From assembly GCF_039536245.1 (NCBI RefSeq), contig NZ_BAAAYN010000044.1, positions 196,230-260,229 on the forward strand: DNA of 64,000 nucleotides. Reading direction: 5' to 3'. The notes below the pieces were generated by a model. The model was not told where the DNA came from. It saw only the letters and a program-made list of their open reading frames with translations, and ran no database searches. Below are positions 36,817 through 45,546 of the stretch, piece after piece (the first letter of the stretch is position 1; every line of letters starts with the position of its first letter). The position numbers and the translations under genes were made by a program. The stretch comes from Cryptosporangium minutisporangium (GTDB lineage: Bacteria; Actinomycetota; Actinomycetes; Mycobacteriales; Cryptosporangiaceae).

Positions 36817-37878
36817 ATGCGGACGCTCGGCGGTCGGCGCCGTGGGCTGCGTGTCCTCGCCGCCGCCGCGATCAGCATCACCACCCTCGCTGCGGGTGAG
36901 CCGACCTCGACGAGCCTCGAGCGCGCTTTCGCGCAGCCCGGTAACGCACTGGTGGCCACCGCGGCCGCCACCACGCCGAACGCCCAGCGGGCCATCGTCC
37001 GCAGCCGTGCGCTGTTCACCGCGCCCGGCAGCGCGGCAGCCGTCGCCCTGGCCAGAACCCCGCGGTCGGATACCCGCACCCGAACGCTGCTCGGCAAGAT
37101 CGCCGGCCAACCGCAGGCGGTGTGGCTCGGTGACTGGCTCAGCCCGGTGAAGGCGCGGACGCAGGCGGCGTCCCTGGTAGCCGCCGCGAAGAAGGCCAAC
37201 AAGCTGCTGCCGGTCGTGCTCTACAACATCCCGTTCCGTGACTGCGAGGGCTACTCCGCCGGTGGCGCGAAGAGCGATACCGCCTACCGCACCTGGGTGA
37301 ACCACGTCGCGGCCGGTCTGGCCGGTGGCAAGGTCGTCGTGGTCCTGGAGCCGGACGCGCTACCCCACCTCGATTGCCTCACCGCCGCCCGGCAGGCGTC
37401 CCGGCTGGCCTTGCTGCGGTACGCCGTGGCGAAGCTGACGAACACACCCGGCGTCGCCGTGTACCTGGACGCCGGGCACAGCTCGTTCAAGCCGGCCGCC
37501 ACGATCGCCACCCGGCTGGAGCAGGCCGGCATCGACCAGGCCGCCGGGTTCGCGTTGAACGTCGCGAACTTCCAGACCACGGCGCGCGAGCTGGAGTACG
37601 GACGGCAGGTCTCGGCCGCCTCCGACGGTGCGCACTTCGTGATCGACGTGAGCCGCAACGGCAACGGCCCCTGGACCGGCACGCTGTCCTGGTGCAATCC
37701 ACCGGGACGGGCGCTCGGGGCTCGGCCGACCACCTCGACCCGCGACCCGCTACTGGACGCGACGCTGTGGGTGAAGACGATCGGGCTGTCCGACGGCACC
37801 TGCCGAGCCGGCGCACCGAAGGCGGGTGTCTGGTGGCAGGCGTACGCGATCGGGTTGGCGTCCCGCGCGCGGTGGTGA
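36817..37878 (+). CDS. Glycoside hydrolase family 6 (cellulase-type), secreted
   Basis: 353 aa; signal peptide MRTLGGRRRGLRVLAAAAIS with a basic n-region, then a GH6 domain. Signatures: LYNIPFRDCEGYSAGG, VVVLEPDALPHLDC with the catalytic Asp, GFALNVANFQT, FVIDVSRNGNGPW, WCNPPGRALG, and the C-terminal LWVKTIGLSDGTC. In most GH6 enzymes the last motif reads VKPPGESDG, so the conserved Glu is Leu here while Lys and Asp remain. No carbohydrate-binding module. Beta-1,4-glucan hydrolysis is the family activity; the substitution makes efficiency uncertain. ATG at 36817 is chosen for the signal peptide; a GTG at 36769 is in frame. Confidence 0.87.
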   Translation: MRTLGGRRRGLRVLAAAAISITTLAAGEPTSTSLERAFAQPGNALVATAAATTPNAQRAIVRSRALFTAPGSAAAVALARTPRSDTRTRTLLGKIAGQPQAVWLGDWLSPVKARTQAASLVAAAKKANKLLPVVLYNIPFRDCEGYSAGGAKSDTAYRTWVNHVAAGLAGGKVVVVLEPDALPHLDCLTAARQASRLALLRYAVAKLTNTPGVAVYLDAGHSSFKPAATIATRLEQAGIDQAAGFALNVANFQTTARELEYGRQVSAASDGAHFVIDVSRNGNGPWTGTLSWCNPPGRALGARPTTSTRDPLLDATLWVKTIGLSDGTCRAGAPKAGVWWQAYAIGLASRARW

Positions 37879-37889
37879 TCCCCGGCCGC

Positions 37890-39146
37890 TCAGAGCTCGG
37901 AGATCGCTCGCCGCAGGAACGCCTGTTCGGACTCGTTGTCGGTGCGGGCCAGCGCGGCCTCGAACGCGGCCCTGGCCTCGGCGTTGCGGCCGAGGCGGCG
38001 CAGCAGGTCGGCGCGGACGGCGTGGAACAGGTGGTAGTCGCCCAGCGGTAGTGCGTCGACGAGCGGAAGTGCCGCAGCCGGCCCCTCCACCTCGGCGATC
38101 GCGACGGCCCGATTGAGCGCGACCACCGGGGTCGGGGTCAGCGTCAGCAACTGGTCGTAGAGCCGCCGGATCTGGGTCCAGTCCGGTTCCGGTCCGTCGG
38201 TGTGCACCGCGCTGATCGCCGCCTGCACCTGGTACGGGCCGGGCTGCCCGCGCCGCAGGCATTGGCGGACGAGAGCGCGACCCTCCGTGACCAGCGTCGC
38301 GTTCCACTTCGATCGGTCCTGCGCCGTGAGAGGTACCAGCGTGCCGTCGGCGCCCACCCGGGCGTCCCGGCGGGCTTCGGCGAGCAACATCAGCGCCAGC
38401 AGCCCTCGCGCCTCGGGTTCGTCGGGCATCAGCTCGACCAGGAGCCGGCCCAACCGGACCGCCTCCGCGCAGAGCTCGGCGCGGACGAGCCGGTCACCGG
38501 CGCTGGCTGCGTACCCCTCGTTGAAGATGAGGTAGACGACCGCGAGCACGGCGCGCAGGCGGTCCGGCAGGTCGGCCTCCCGCGGCATCCGGTACGGGAT
38601 GCGAGCCGCGGCGATCTTCTTCTTCGCGCGGGTGATCCGGGCCGCCATCGTCGGCTCGGGCACCAGGAAGGCGCGTGCGATCTCCGGAGTCGTCAAGCCA
38701 CCGAGCAGGCGCAAGGTGAGGGCGACCCGCGCGGCCGGTGCGAGCGCGGGGTGGCAGCAGGTGAAGATCAGCCGGAGCCGGTCGTCCTGCACGGCACCCA
38801 CCTCCTCCGGTGGCTCGTCGTCCAGCAGGGCCACTGCCTGGGCATGGCGCGCGTCCCGACTGCGCTCGCGGCGGAGGCGGTCGATGGCGCGATTGCGGGC
38901 AGTGGTGATCAGCCACCCGGCGGGGCTGGGTGGCACACCCTCGGTCGGCCAGCGGCCGACGGCGGCGGTGAACGCGTCCTGGACGTACTCCTCGGCCAGG
39001 TCGATGTCGCCGCAGACGCGAACCAGGACGGCGACCGTGCGCCCGTACTCGGCCCGGAACACGGCCTCGATCTCCTCGATCGTGGCCCTGGGGCCGGCGC
39101 CGTCCGCTACGGGTGCCGGTCCGTGCGCCGCCGGGCTGTGGCGCAC
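37890..39146 (-). CDS. ECF42 family sigma factor with TPR-like C-terminal domain
   Basis: 418 aa. Sigma region 2 at about residues 15-80 (FRAEYGRTVAVLVRVCGDIDLAEEYVQDAFTAA then ARNRAIDRLRRERSRD), region 4 at ~125-185 (FTCCHPALAP, EIARAFLVPEPTMAARITRAKKKIAAARIPY), and a ~200-residue helical extension (YDQLLTLTPTPVVALNRAVA, DFLRRLGR-like repeats) typical of ECF42. It directs RNA polymerase to promoters of its own operon in known cases; there is no anti-sigma factor, and the extension is thought to control activity. The partner DGPF gene is directly upstream (about 21 bp before this start). The GTG at 39146 is a best guess. A second such module is at 62-63.6 kb. Confidence 0.9.
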   Translation of the reverse strand: MRHSPAAHGPAPVADGAGPRATIEEIEAVFRAEYGRTVAVLVRVCGDIDLAEEYVQDAFTAAVGRWPTEGVPPSPAGWLITTARNRAIDRLRRERSRDARHAQAVALLDDEPPEEVGAVQDDRLRLIFTCCHPALAPAARVALTLRLLGGLTTPEIARAFLVPEPTMAARITRAKKKIAAARIPYRMPREADLPDRLRAVLAVVYLIFNEGYAASAGDRLVRAELCAEAVRLGRLLVELMPDEPEARGLLALMLLAEARRDARVGADGTLVPLTAQDRSKWNATLVTEGRALVRQCLRRGQPGPYQVQAAISAVHTDGPEPDWTQIRRLYDQLLTLTPTPVVALNRAVAIAEVEGPAAALPLVDALPLGDYHLFHAVRADLLRRLGRNAEARAAFEAALARTDNESEQAFLRRAISEL

Positions 39147-39166
39147 GGAGCCGGTGTCCGGGGTGG

Positions 39167-39547
39167 TCAGGAGCCCGCCCAGTGGAAGGGACGGACCTCG
39201 ATCGGCAGCCCGATCGTCGCGGCGGTCTTCCGCCCCCAGCGCAGCGCTTCGTCCAGATCCTCGGCCTCGATGACCGTCAACCCACCGAGGTACTCCTTGG
39301 CCTCGATGAACGGGCCGTCGGTGAGCAGTACCTCGTCGCTGGACAGGGACCCGTTCGGGAGGAGTTCGCCGGTCGTCCGCACCACGGTCGCGGTGCTCGG
39401 CGCCTCCAGGCCGCCGGAGAACACCCAGGCGCCGGCGTCCCTCATCTCCTGCTCGAGCTTCGCGACGTTCTCCATGATCCCGGCGAGGGTCTCCGGCTGT
39501 GGCGCCTCGCCCTCGGGCTGGTAGACGCTGAGCAGGTACTGAGCCAT
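39167..39547 (-). CDS. YCII-related DGPF-domain protein (ECF42 partner)
   Basis: 126 aa with the DGPF motif (LLTDGPFIEAKEYLGG) and the YCII/EthD-like dimeric alpha-beta barrel pattern. DGPF proteins are almost always encoded next to ECF42 sigma factors; they are thought to be part of the sensing or target system. GGAG at 8 nt before the ATG. Located directly upstream of the sigma-factor gene and probably co-transcribed. Confidence 0.92.
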   Translation of the reverse strand: MAQYLLSVYQPEGEAPQPETLAGIMENVAKLEQEMRDAGAWVFSGGLEAPSTATVVRTTGELLPNGSLSSDEVLLTDGPFIEAKEYLGGLTVIEAEDLDEALRWGRKTAATIGLPIEVRPFHWAGS

Positions 39548-39629
39548 CGTGAAACTCCGTTCGATCGGTTGCTCCGTCAGCCCTTACACGAACGGACCCC
39601 GGCCGGATCGACAACTCCTCCGAGAAATT

Positions 39630-40487
39630 TCAGTGTCGGCGCGCCACCCGGCGGTGGGCGGCGTACGCACGGGAGATCAGCCGGACCCGCGGTGGCATCC
39701 GCGACCACACCGCGCCCATCGTCCGCATCACCCGGCGGAACCGGCGTTCGTCACGGTCGGTCCAGGTGATCCCGAGCTTCTCCCGGACCACCGGCGGGAA
39801 CACCCCGTGGTTCAGCCACCGCAGCGGCCGGGCGACGAGGGGTGCGGCACCGCGCCAGAGAACCTTCGGCACGCCCGGGTAGGGCGAGTCGCCGAAGTGG
39901 TCGAAGAGCTGCAACAGCCGTAACGCCGCCGGCGTCGGTTCCAGGACGTCGGCGCACATCCGGTCCCAGTACGCGCAGAAGGCGGCGTAGTCGGGAGGCA
40001 CTGGGCGCATGCTCAGCCCGTACATCGCGTACCAGTCGACCGACTCCCGGTAGAGCTGCTCCTTCTGCGCGGCGGTCAGCTCGATCCCACCGATCTCGAT
40101 GCCGAAGAAGATCGCCCGGACGAACGTCGCGTGGGCCCAGTAGTACGTGTCCGGGTCGAGCGCGTGGTACCGGCGGCCCTGGTCGTCGACGCCGGTGATC
40201 GGCTCGTGGTACCGGCGGATCTGTTCGGCGGTCGCCGCGGCGTCCGAGCCGTCGTACACGACACCGAGAATCTGCGGGAGCGAGCGGATCAGCCGGTCCC
40301 AGGGATCGTCGTAGACGTCGGAATGTTGCGTCACGCCGGCCCCCAGCGCCGGAAGCATGTTCTGGAGAATTCCGTACGCCGCTCCGTGGAGGTAGCCGAG
40401 CCGGGAGCCGAAGTGCTGCCAGACCATCGAGTTCGGCCCGAACGGCTCCGGCGTCACCCCGTGCGCCGCGGTAGCCGGAGCGTCCAT
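39630..40487 (-). CDS. MpaB-like oxygenase family protein (DUF2236)
   Basis: 285 aa. Helical protein of the DUF2236/MpaB-like family, related to the latex-clearing protein LcpK and to actinobacterial hypothetical proteins. The N-terminus has GPNSMVWQHFG and the region DTYYWAHATFV, with His residues conserved in this family as probable heme-axial or catalytic groups; WGDRMCADVLEP and RREKLG patterns follow. Role unknown; some relatives oxidise polyisoprene or fatty substrates. ATG at 40487 with GGGGAGG; the 19 in-frame codons upstream lack an initiation site. Confidence 0.85.
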   Translation of the reverse strand: MDAPATAAHGVTPEPFGPNSMVWQHFGSRLGYLHGAAYGILQNMLPALGAGVTQHSDVYDDPWDRLIRSLPQILGVVYDGSDAAATAEQIRRYHEPITGVDDQGRRYHALDPDTYYWAHATFVRAIFFGIEIGGIELTAAQKEQLYRESVDWYAMYGLSMRPVPPDYAAFCAYWDRMCADVLEPTPAALRLLQLFDHFGDSPYPGVPKVLWRGAAPLVARPLRWLNHGVFPPVVREKLGITWTDRDERRFRRVMRTMGAVWSRMPPRVRLISRAYAAHRRVARRH

Positions 40488-40830
40488 GGATCCTCCCCGC
40501 AGAGCACTCTGGTGGCATCCCTGCCACCAATTAGACCGAACCATGCCACGGTCGAGGAATGAGGGGAACAGCCGCTAACCGGTGTTCCCGAAGTGGGAAT
40601 CCCGCGCGTTCGGGAATTGCGGGGGCAGTGTGGAGGCTGATCGGCGCTACGGAGGAACGGATTATCGTCCGAACGGACGATCACCCTGGTCACGGTATTG
40701 GCGCTTCCGTCGTCTCTATTAAATGAACCTAGTAAAAGCGTGAAGACGGCGCAGTTGGTTTGGTGTCGCATCGGAACCCACCTAACGTACCGAATGCAAG
40801 TGGGGATGCAGTCATGGGGTGGGGGAGCCG
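40488..40830. other. Intergenic region with two inverted repeats
   Basis: 343 bp between the divergent MpaB-like and kinase genes, with visibly lower GC near 40700-40790 and no supported gene. It contains TTCCC-GAAGT-GGGAA at about 40586-40600 and the more notable palindrome at 40664-40681. TTGGCG (40698-40703) with TAAATG (40720-40725) is a weak promoter candidate for the kinase. Confidence 0.4.
40664..40681. promoter_or_regulatory. Candidate operator palindrome
   Basis: ATCGTCCG - AA - CGGACGAT: perfect 8-bp arms around a 2-bp centre, upstream of both divergent genes and 17 bp before the possible -35 of the kinase gene. The dimension is right for a dimeric HTH repressor; the regulator is unknown. 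Confidence 0.5.
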
Positions 40831-41679
40831 ATGCGGGTGATCGCTGGGCGATACGAATTGCAGAGAGAATTGGGCGTGGGGGGAATGGGGGCAGTCTGGC
40901 TGGGGCGGGATCAGGTACTAGGGCGATCGGTGGCGATCAAAGAGGTTCGGCTGGCGCCGGTGGACGCGGTCGGCACCACGAAGCTCACCGCGGCAGCGTT
41001 CCGGGAGGCGAGGACCGCGGCAGCTCTGAGCCACACCCATATCGTGCCCGTGTACGACGTGGTGGAGCACCGCAGCCGACCGTGGATCGTGATGCTCGCG
41101 ATCGAGGGGCCGACGCTCCTCCAGCGGGTCCTGGACAGTGGGCCGCTCGACGTCGACACCGTGGCGACGATCGGGGCGAGCCTGGCGTCGGCGCTGGACG
41201 CCGCCCACGAGCAGGGCATCGTGCACCGGGACGTGAAGCCCGCCAACGTTCTGCTCGCCACCGACGACCATCCGTGGCTCACCGACTTCGGGATCGCCCA
41301 GACGCTCGCCGGGGCGTCGTCGACCTCGTGCCGGGCGAAGGGGAGCCCGGGGTACGCCGCACCGGAGCAGGTGCGCGGGGAGCCGCCGGGTCCGGCGGTG
41401 GACGTCTTCGGGCTCGGCGCGACGCTGTACTACGCGGTCGAGGGTGAGCACGCGTTCAGCGGCGACGACGGCTGGGCGACGTTGATGGCGCCCGAGTTCG
41501 GAGTGGTCCGTACGCCGGAGCGAGCGGGCTGGTTGGAACCGATCCTGCTGCGCATGCTGGCCCGGCGCCCGGCCGACCGTCCGACGCTCACCCGGATCCG
41601 AGAGGCCTTGCGGACGGGTCGGCTCCCGCAGCGTCGCGGTCCCGTGCGTGGGTGCTTGCCGCGGCTGCGTCGTCGCTGA
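40831..41679 (+). CDS. Soluble Ser/Thr protein kinase
   Basis: 282 aa, essentially a bare PknB-type kinase domain: glycine loop LGVGGMGAVWLG, ATP-binding Lys37 (VAIKEV), catalytic loop IVHRDVKPANV, LTDFGIA, then YAAPEQ and DVFGLGATLYY. All catalytic residues are present, so activity is likely. It has no membrane span or PASTA/sensor domain; the last ~20 residues are basic. The in-frame GTG at 40819 is possible, but GGGGGAG precedes the ATG at 40831 at a suitable distance. No obvious substrate gene is adjacent. Confidence 0.92.
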   Translation: MRVIAGRYELQRELGVGGMGAVWLGRDQVLGRSVAIKEVRLAPVDAVGTTKLTAAAFREARTAAALSHTHIVPVYDVVEHRSRPWIVMLAIEGPTLLQRVLDSGPLDVDTVATIGASLASALDAAHEQGIVHRDVKPANVLLATDDHPWLTDFGIAQTLAGASSTSCRAKGSPGYAAPEQVRGEPPGPAVDVFGLGATLYYAVEGEHAFSGDDGWATLMAPEFGVVRTPERAGWLEPILLRMLARRPADRPTLTRIREALRTGRLPQRRGPVRGCLPRLRRR

Positions 41680-41687
41680 GACGTCGC

Positions 41688-42395
41688 CTACTCCGCCGCG
41701 GCGGCACTGGCCGGCGTCACGGTCGCGACGAGGGCACGGTGATCACCCACCGGAAGAATGCGGGAGTGCACGGACTCGACCGTGAGTCCCTGCGTGATCA
41801 CGTAGTCGATGGTCCGATCGGGGTGCCGCAGCGGAAAGGTCTGCAGCCCGGCCGTCGCGATCCAACCGGCCGCCTCGACGGCCGGGACCACTACCGACGG
41901 GGGCAGGTTGAGGTCACCCATCAACAGGTGCGGACCAGGGCGGCGGCGAAGCACGTCGATCACGGACGCGAGCTGGATCTCCGCGAGCGCCGGCCGGAAG
42001 TCGAGGTGGGTGACGCCGACCGAGAGCGTCTCCCCTGCGGTGTGCACGTGAGCGAGGATGGCGACCCGCTGCTCGGCCCCCTCGTACCGGGACGTCTGGG
42101 GCAGGATCACGACCTCGCGATCACCGAGGTCGCCGTCGACGAGCAGCGCGTTGCCGTACTCACCGCCCTCCATCTCCATGGCGGCCCCGAAGCACGACTG
42201 CATGCCGGTCTCCTCCGCCGCGAGCGCGGTGAGGTCGGTCCCGCCGGAGCGGGTGGTACACCGGTCCACCTCCTGCAGGGCGATCACCGAGGCACCCAAC
42301 TCGGCGCAGGCCTTGCCGAGCAGCCCGGGCTCGATCGAGCCCGACTCGGTCCGCCCGTGCTGGATGTTGAACGTTGCGACAACCACGGACCCCAT
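41688..42395 (-). CDS. Endonuclease/exonuclease/phosphatase family protein
   Basis: 235-aa EEP-superfamily phosphodiesterase fold (Mg-dependent phosphoesterases such as sphingomyelinase C, APE1 and inositol phosphatases). Diagnostic residues: Asn in TFNIQHG, Glu in IALQEVD, His/Asp in VTHLDFR, Asp-Leu-Asn in LLMGDLN, and terminal Asp-His in VGDHRALV. No signal peptide, so it is intracellular; the substrate (nucleic acid, lipid or phosphoinositide) is unclear. AAGGGG precedes the ATG. Convergent with the kinase, 8 bp apart. Confidence 0.9.
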   Translation of the reverse strand: MGSVVVATFNIQHGRTESGSIEPGLLGKACAELGASVIALQEVDRCTTRSGGTDLTALAAEETGMQSCFGAAMEMEGGEYGNALLVDGDLGDREVVILPQTSRYEGAEQRVAILAHVHTAGETLSVGVTHLDFRPALAEIQLASVIDVLRRRPGPHLLMGDLNLPPSVVVPAVEAAGWIATAGLQTFPLRHPDRTIDYVITQGLTVESVHSRILPVGDHRALVATVTPASAAAAE

Positions 42396-42523
42396 CCGGG
42401 TGCCCCTTTCTGTCTGCCTTAAAGGCGCTTACCCCGCAGGTGGGTCACACATGTTTGGGAGGCGGAACGGGTAGCGATCGGTCATCTCCCCACGATGAGA
42501 GCTCTGCTGGATGAGAGGACACG

Positions 42524-44038
42524 ATGCACCCGCCACGCCTCCCGCTCCCCGGCGACGTCGACCGGGCGGTGGCCGACGACCACGTCGTCGTGCTCCGCCT
42601 GCTCGAACACCTCCAGGCGGGGCCCGGCGACCGCCGGGCGCTCGCCGATCAGCTAGTGCACCGGTTCTCGTTGTTGTCCACCGGGATGGAGCAGGTGGTC
42701 CTCCCTGCACTGGAGAAGTACAGCGGCGACGCCGGGCCGCGGCCGACCTCCGCGATCGTCGCCGAAGCGATCAGCGGGCAGCACGCGGCGAAGGAGCGGC
42801 TGGCCGTGCTGGACGCCGCCGAGCCGGGCGAGCCGGAGTTCGCGCAAGCGCTGCTCCGATTGATCGAGGGCACCCGGGTCCACCTCGCCCAGGTCGCGGA
42901 CGAGTTGCTGCCGGTGCTGCGCGCCTCCGGTGCAGACCTGCAGGCGCTCGGCCGGGAGTATTTGGCGGCGCGTCGACGCTCGTCCGGCCACGCGCACCCC
43001 GATGCTCCGGCGTCGCCGGCTGCGTCCCGGATCGTCGCGGCCGTGACCTCGGTGATCGACGGGCTCCGTGATCGGTCGTCCGGGCGCACCGACCGGCTGG
43101 CCACCGACGCATCCGGGTTGCTCGACCACGACGCCCAACTGGTGATGGACGCGTTCGCGCGGCTGGAGCCAGCGCCGCTGGACACGCTGGAGGTGGCCGA
43201 GGCGCGGCAGCGCCCGTCCATCGCGTCCGTGGTGTCGGCGCCGCCCCCGGTGCCGGTGGGGAAGCAGACGATCGCCGGTGTGCCGGTGGTGCTGTTCCGG
43301 CCGACCGGAGCCGAGGAGCAGTTGCCGGTCGTCGTGTACGCGCACGGTGGCGGGGGTGTGCTCGGCGAGGCCGTCGACGCCACCGCGCAGGCGCTCTGCG
43401 ATCAGCTGGACAGCGCGGTCGTCAGCGTCGACTACCGGCTGGCGCCGGAGCACCCGTTCCCGGCCGGACATGAGGACTACCGGGCCGTGCTGGAGTGGGT
43501 GCTGGCGAACGCGGCGGAGTTGGGTGCGGACCCCGCCCGGGTCGTAGCGGCCGGGGAATCGATGGGCGCGAACATCGCCGCGTCGGCGTGCCTAGGGCTG
43601 TCCGGAACCGGGTCGGTGGGCTCCCGGCGGCCGGCGGCGCTGCTGATGATCGTGCCGGTGACCACCGTACGGCAGGACACGCCGTCCATGCTGGACGCAG
43701 CGGACGCGGCGACGCTCGACCGGCCGTCGTTGGACTGGTTCCTCACGCACCTGTTCGCGCAGCCCACCGACGCGGTGGATCCGCGCTTCGCCGTGCTGGA
43801 GGCACCCACGGAGGCGTTGGCCGCGCTGCCGCCGACCCACGTGATCACCGCCGACCGCGACCCGCTGCGGGACCAGGGCGAGCAGTTCGCCGTGCGACTG
43901 GCCGAGGCGGGCGTACCGACGACCGTGCGCCGCTACGCAGGGGTGCCGCACGGGTTCTTCGCCCTCGGCGCCGACGTGCAGGCGTCCGTCCAGGCGCAAA
44001 TGGACGCCGCCGAAGCGATCCGCCCCCACCTCGCGTAG
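42524..44038 (+). CDS. Hemerythrin-like domain fused to an HSL-type alpha/beta hydrolase
   Basis: 504 aa. Residues 1-150 form a hemerythrin-like HHE domain (DDHVVVLRLLEHL, MEQVVLPAL, QHAAKERLAVL, HLAQVADELLPVL), implying a di-iron or metal-binding four-helix bundle. Residues ~235-504 form an HSL/esterase-type hydrolase: HGGGG oxyanion motif (VVYAHGGGGVLG), nucleophile elbow GESMG, Asp in ADRDPLRDQG and His in GVPHGFFAL. The two folds are not usually joined in one protein. A redox- or oxygen-gated esterase is a speculative reading. AGAGGA precedes the ATG. Confidence 0.88.
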   Translation: MHPPRLPLPGDVDRAVADDHVVVLRLLEHLQAGPGDRRALADQLVHRFSLLSTGMEQVVLPALEKYSGDAGPRPTSAIVAEAISGQHAAKERLAVLDAAEPGEPEFAQALLRLIEGTRVHLAQVADELLPVLRASGADLQALGREYLAARRRSSGHAHPDAPASPAASRIVAAVTSVIDGLRDRSSGRTDRLATDASGLLDHDAQLVMDAFARLEPAPLDTLEVAEARQRPSIASVVSAPPPVPVGKQTIAGVPVVLFRPTGAEEQLPVVVYAHGGGGVLGEAVDATAQALCDQLDSAVVSVDYRLAPEHPFPAGHEDYRAVLEWVLANAAELGADPARVVAAGESMGANIAASACLGLSGTGSVGSRRPAALLMIVPVTTVRQDTPSMLDAADAATLDRPSLDWFLTHLFAQPTDAVDPRFAVLEAPTEALAALPPTHVITADRDPLRDQGEQFAVRLAEAGVPTTVRRYAGVPHGFFALGADVQASVQAQMDAAEAIRPHLA

Positions 44039-44056
44039 CGCTTACTACGGTGCTGG

Positions 44057-44090
44057 GGCCCGCCCACGGCAGCGTCGCCCTGGACGGGCC
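44057..44090. terminator. Weak hairpin between convergent genes
   Basis: GGCCCG / CGGGCC arms separated by 22 nt between the hydrolase fusion and the sugar-transferase gene. A weak candidate. Confidence 0.35.
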
Positions 44091-44094
44091 GCCA

Positions 44095-45546
44095 CTACCT
44101 ACCGCCGGCGCGTAGTACTTCTAGGAAGGTGCGGATGAACACCTTCACGTCGAGCCAGAGGGACCAGTTCTCGATGTAGTAGTTGTCGAACCGCGCACGG
44201 TCGGAGATCGGCGTGTCCCCGCGCAGGCCACTGACCTGAGCCAGGCCGGTGAGCCCGGCAGGCACCCGGTGCCGGTACGCGTACTGGCGGTGCTCCGCGG
44301 AGAACCGCTCGACGAAGTACGGGCGCTCCGGCCGCGGTCCGACGATCGTCATGTCACCGCGCAGGATGTTCCAGAGCTGTGGCAACTCGTCCATCGACGT
44401 CCGGCGCAGGACCCGGCCGACGGGGCCGACCCGGCTGTCCTCCGCGATCGACCAGTTGGTGGCGGACTCCGCCTCGTTGCGCGGCCGCATCGAGCGGAAC
44501 TTGTACAGGACGAACGGCCGCCCGTCGCGCCCGACCCGCTGCTGCTCGAACAGCACGCCCGGACCGCCCTCCAGCCGCACCGCCACCGCGATCAGGGCCA
44601 GCAGCGGGCTGAGCAGGACCAGCCCGACCGCCGCGACGATGAGGTCGACCGCCCGCTTCATCAGCCACATCGGGCCGTTCAGCCGGGGCTGCCGGATGCG
44701 CATGATCGGGATCGCGCCGATGTGGTCGGGCAGTCCGGTCTGGGTGTGGAACTCGCGCATCCGCGGCACGACCAGCAGGTCGCAGCGGGAGGCACGGGGG
44801 CGGCGCACCAGTTCGACCAGGCGCGCGTCGTCCGAGGTGTCGGCGACCAGCAGGACGTCGGCTCCGGTCACGCGGATGACGTTCTCGATCTCGTCCAGAC
44901 CGCCGCGCCACGGCACGTCGATGCCCTCGGCCGGCCCGGCGTCGCTGACGTGGGCGGCGACCCGGAGCCCGTACTGCGGGTAGCGCCGGAGGAGGTCGGT
45001 GAGCTCCATCGCGGCTTCCCCGGACCCGACCAGGACGGTGCCGTGCGCGACCAGTCGGGCGCGGCGTCCGTACAAAATGATCTGTCCGGTGAGGAACCGC
45101 CCGACGATGACGAGCGCCATCGCCGCCGCGGCGGCACGCAGGAAGTTGCCGAGGATGACGGTGTCCTCGTGCCGGATCGAGGTGATCACGGCGACCACCG
45201 CAGCGGCGGTGAGCAGCCGTCCCAGCAGCAGCGGTAATTCGTCGAGGATGCTCAGGTGGAGTCGCGCGCGGTAGCGGCCGCCGGTGGCGAAGAGCGCAAC
45301 GGTCAGCAGGGCCATCGAGAGGACGGCCTTGAGGTTGCCCAGCGTCCAGATGGCCGGGATCGACAGCATGACCAGGTCGACCGGGAGGACGATGTAGTAC
45401 GCCTTCATGTGCGGCACCCACTTGCGCAGGCGTCGCTTGATGAACCCGTCGCGCGGCGCCGCTGGCGCCGCCGGTTCGGTCAGTGGCTGTGTCGTAAGGG
45501 GATCGACATCGACCACCGGGTGTTCACCAGTTATCTGCGACACCAT
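44095..45546 (-). CDS. Polyprenyl glycosylphosphotransferase (initiating EPS transferase)
   Basis: 483-aa polytopic enzyme that transfers a sugar-1-phosphate from a nucleotide sugar to undecaprenyl phosphate, starting repeat-unit assembly at the membrane. N-terminal four- or five-span region (about 45-130), a Rossmann-like CoA-binding segment (FHTQTGLP neighbourhood), and the C-terminal bacterial sugar transferase domain: KRAVDLIVAAVGLVLLSPLL, GPGVLFEQQRVGRDGRPFVLYKFRSM and a final GLTGLAQVSG...WSLWLDVKVFIRT. ATG at 45546 chosen for AGGGGTGGG just upstream. First gene of the polysaccharide locus; a leader hairpin and repeats lie upstream. Confidence 0.93.
   Translation of the reverse strand: MVSQITGEHPVVDVDPLTTQPLTEPAAPAAPRDGFIKRRLRKWVPHMKAYYIVLPVDLVMLSIPAIWTLGNLKAVLSMALLTVALFATGGRYRARLHLSILDELPLLLGRLLTAAAVVAVITSIRHEDTVILGNFLRAAAAAMALVIVGRFLTGQIILYGRRARLVAHGTVLVGSGEAAMELTDLLRRYPQYGLRVAAHVSDAGPAEGIDVPWRGGLDEIENVIRVTGADVLLVADTSDDARLVELVRRPRASRCDLLVVPRMREFHTQTGLPDHIGAIPIMRIRQPRLNGPMWLMKRAVDLIVAAVGLVLLSPLLALIAVAVRLEGGPGVLFEQQRVGRDGRPFVLYKFRSMRPRNEAESATNWSIAEDSRVGPVGRVLRRTSMDELPQLWNILRGDMTIVGPRPERPYFVERFSAEHRQYAYRHRVPAGLTGLAQVSGLRGDTPISDRARFDNYYIENWSLWLDVKVFIRTFLEVLRAGGR

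Noticed and set aside
37890-39614. A 574-aa sigma factor
   Set aside because: The first ~155 residues are an out-of-frame reading of the DGPF gene.
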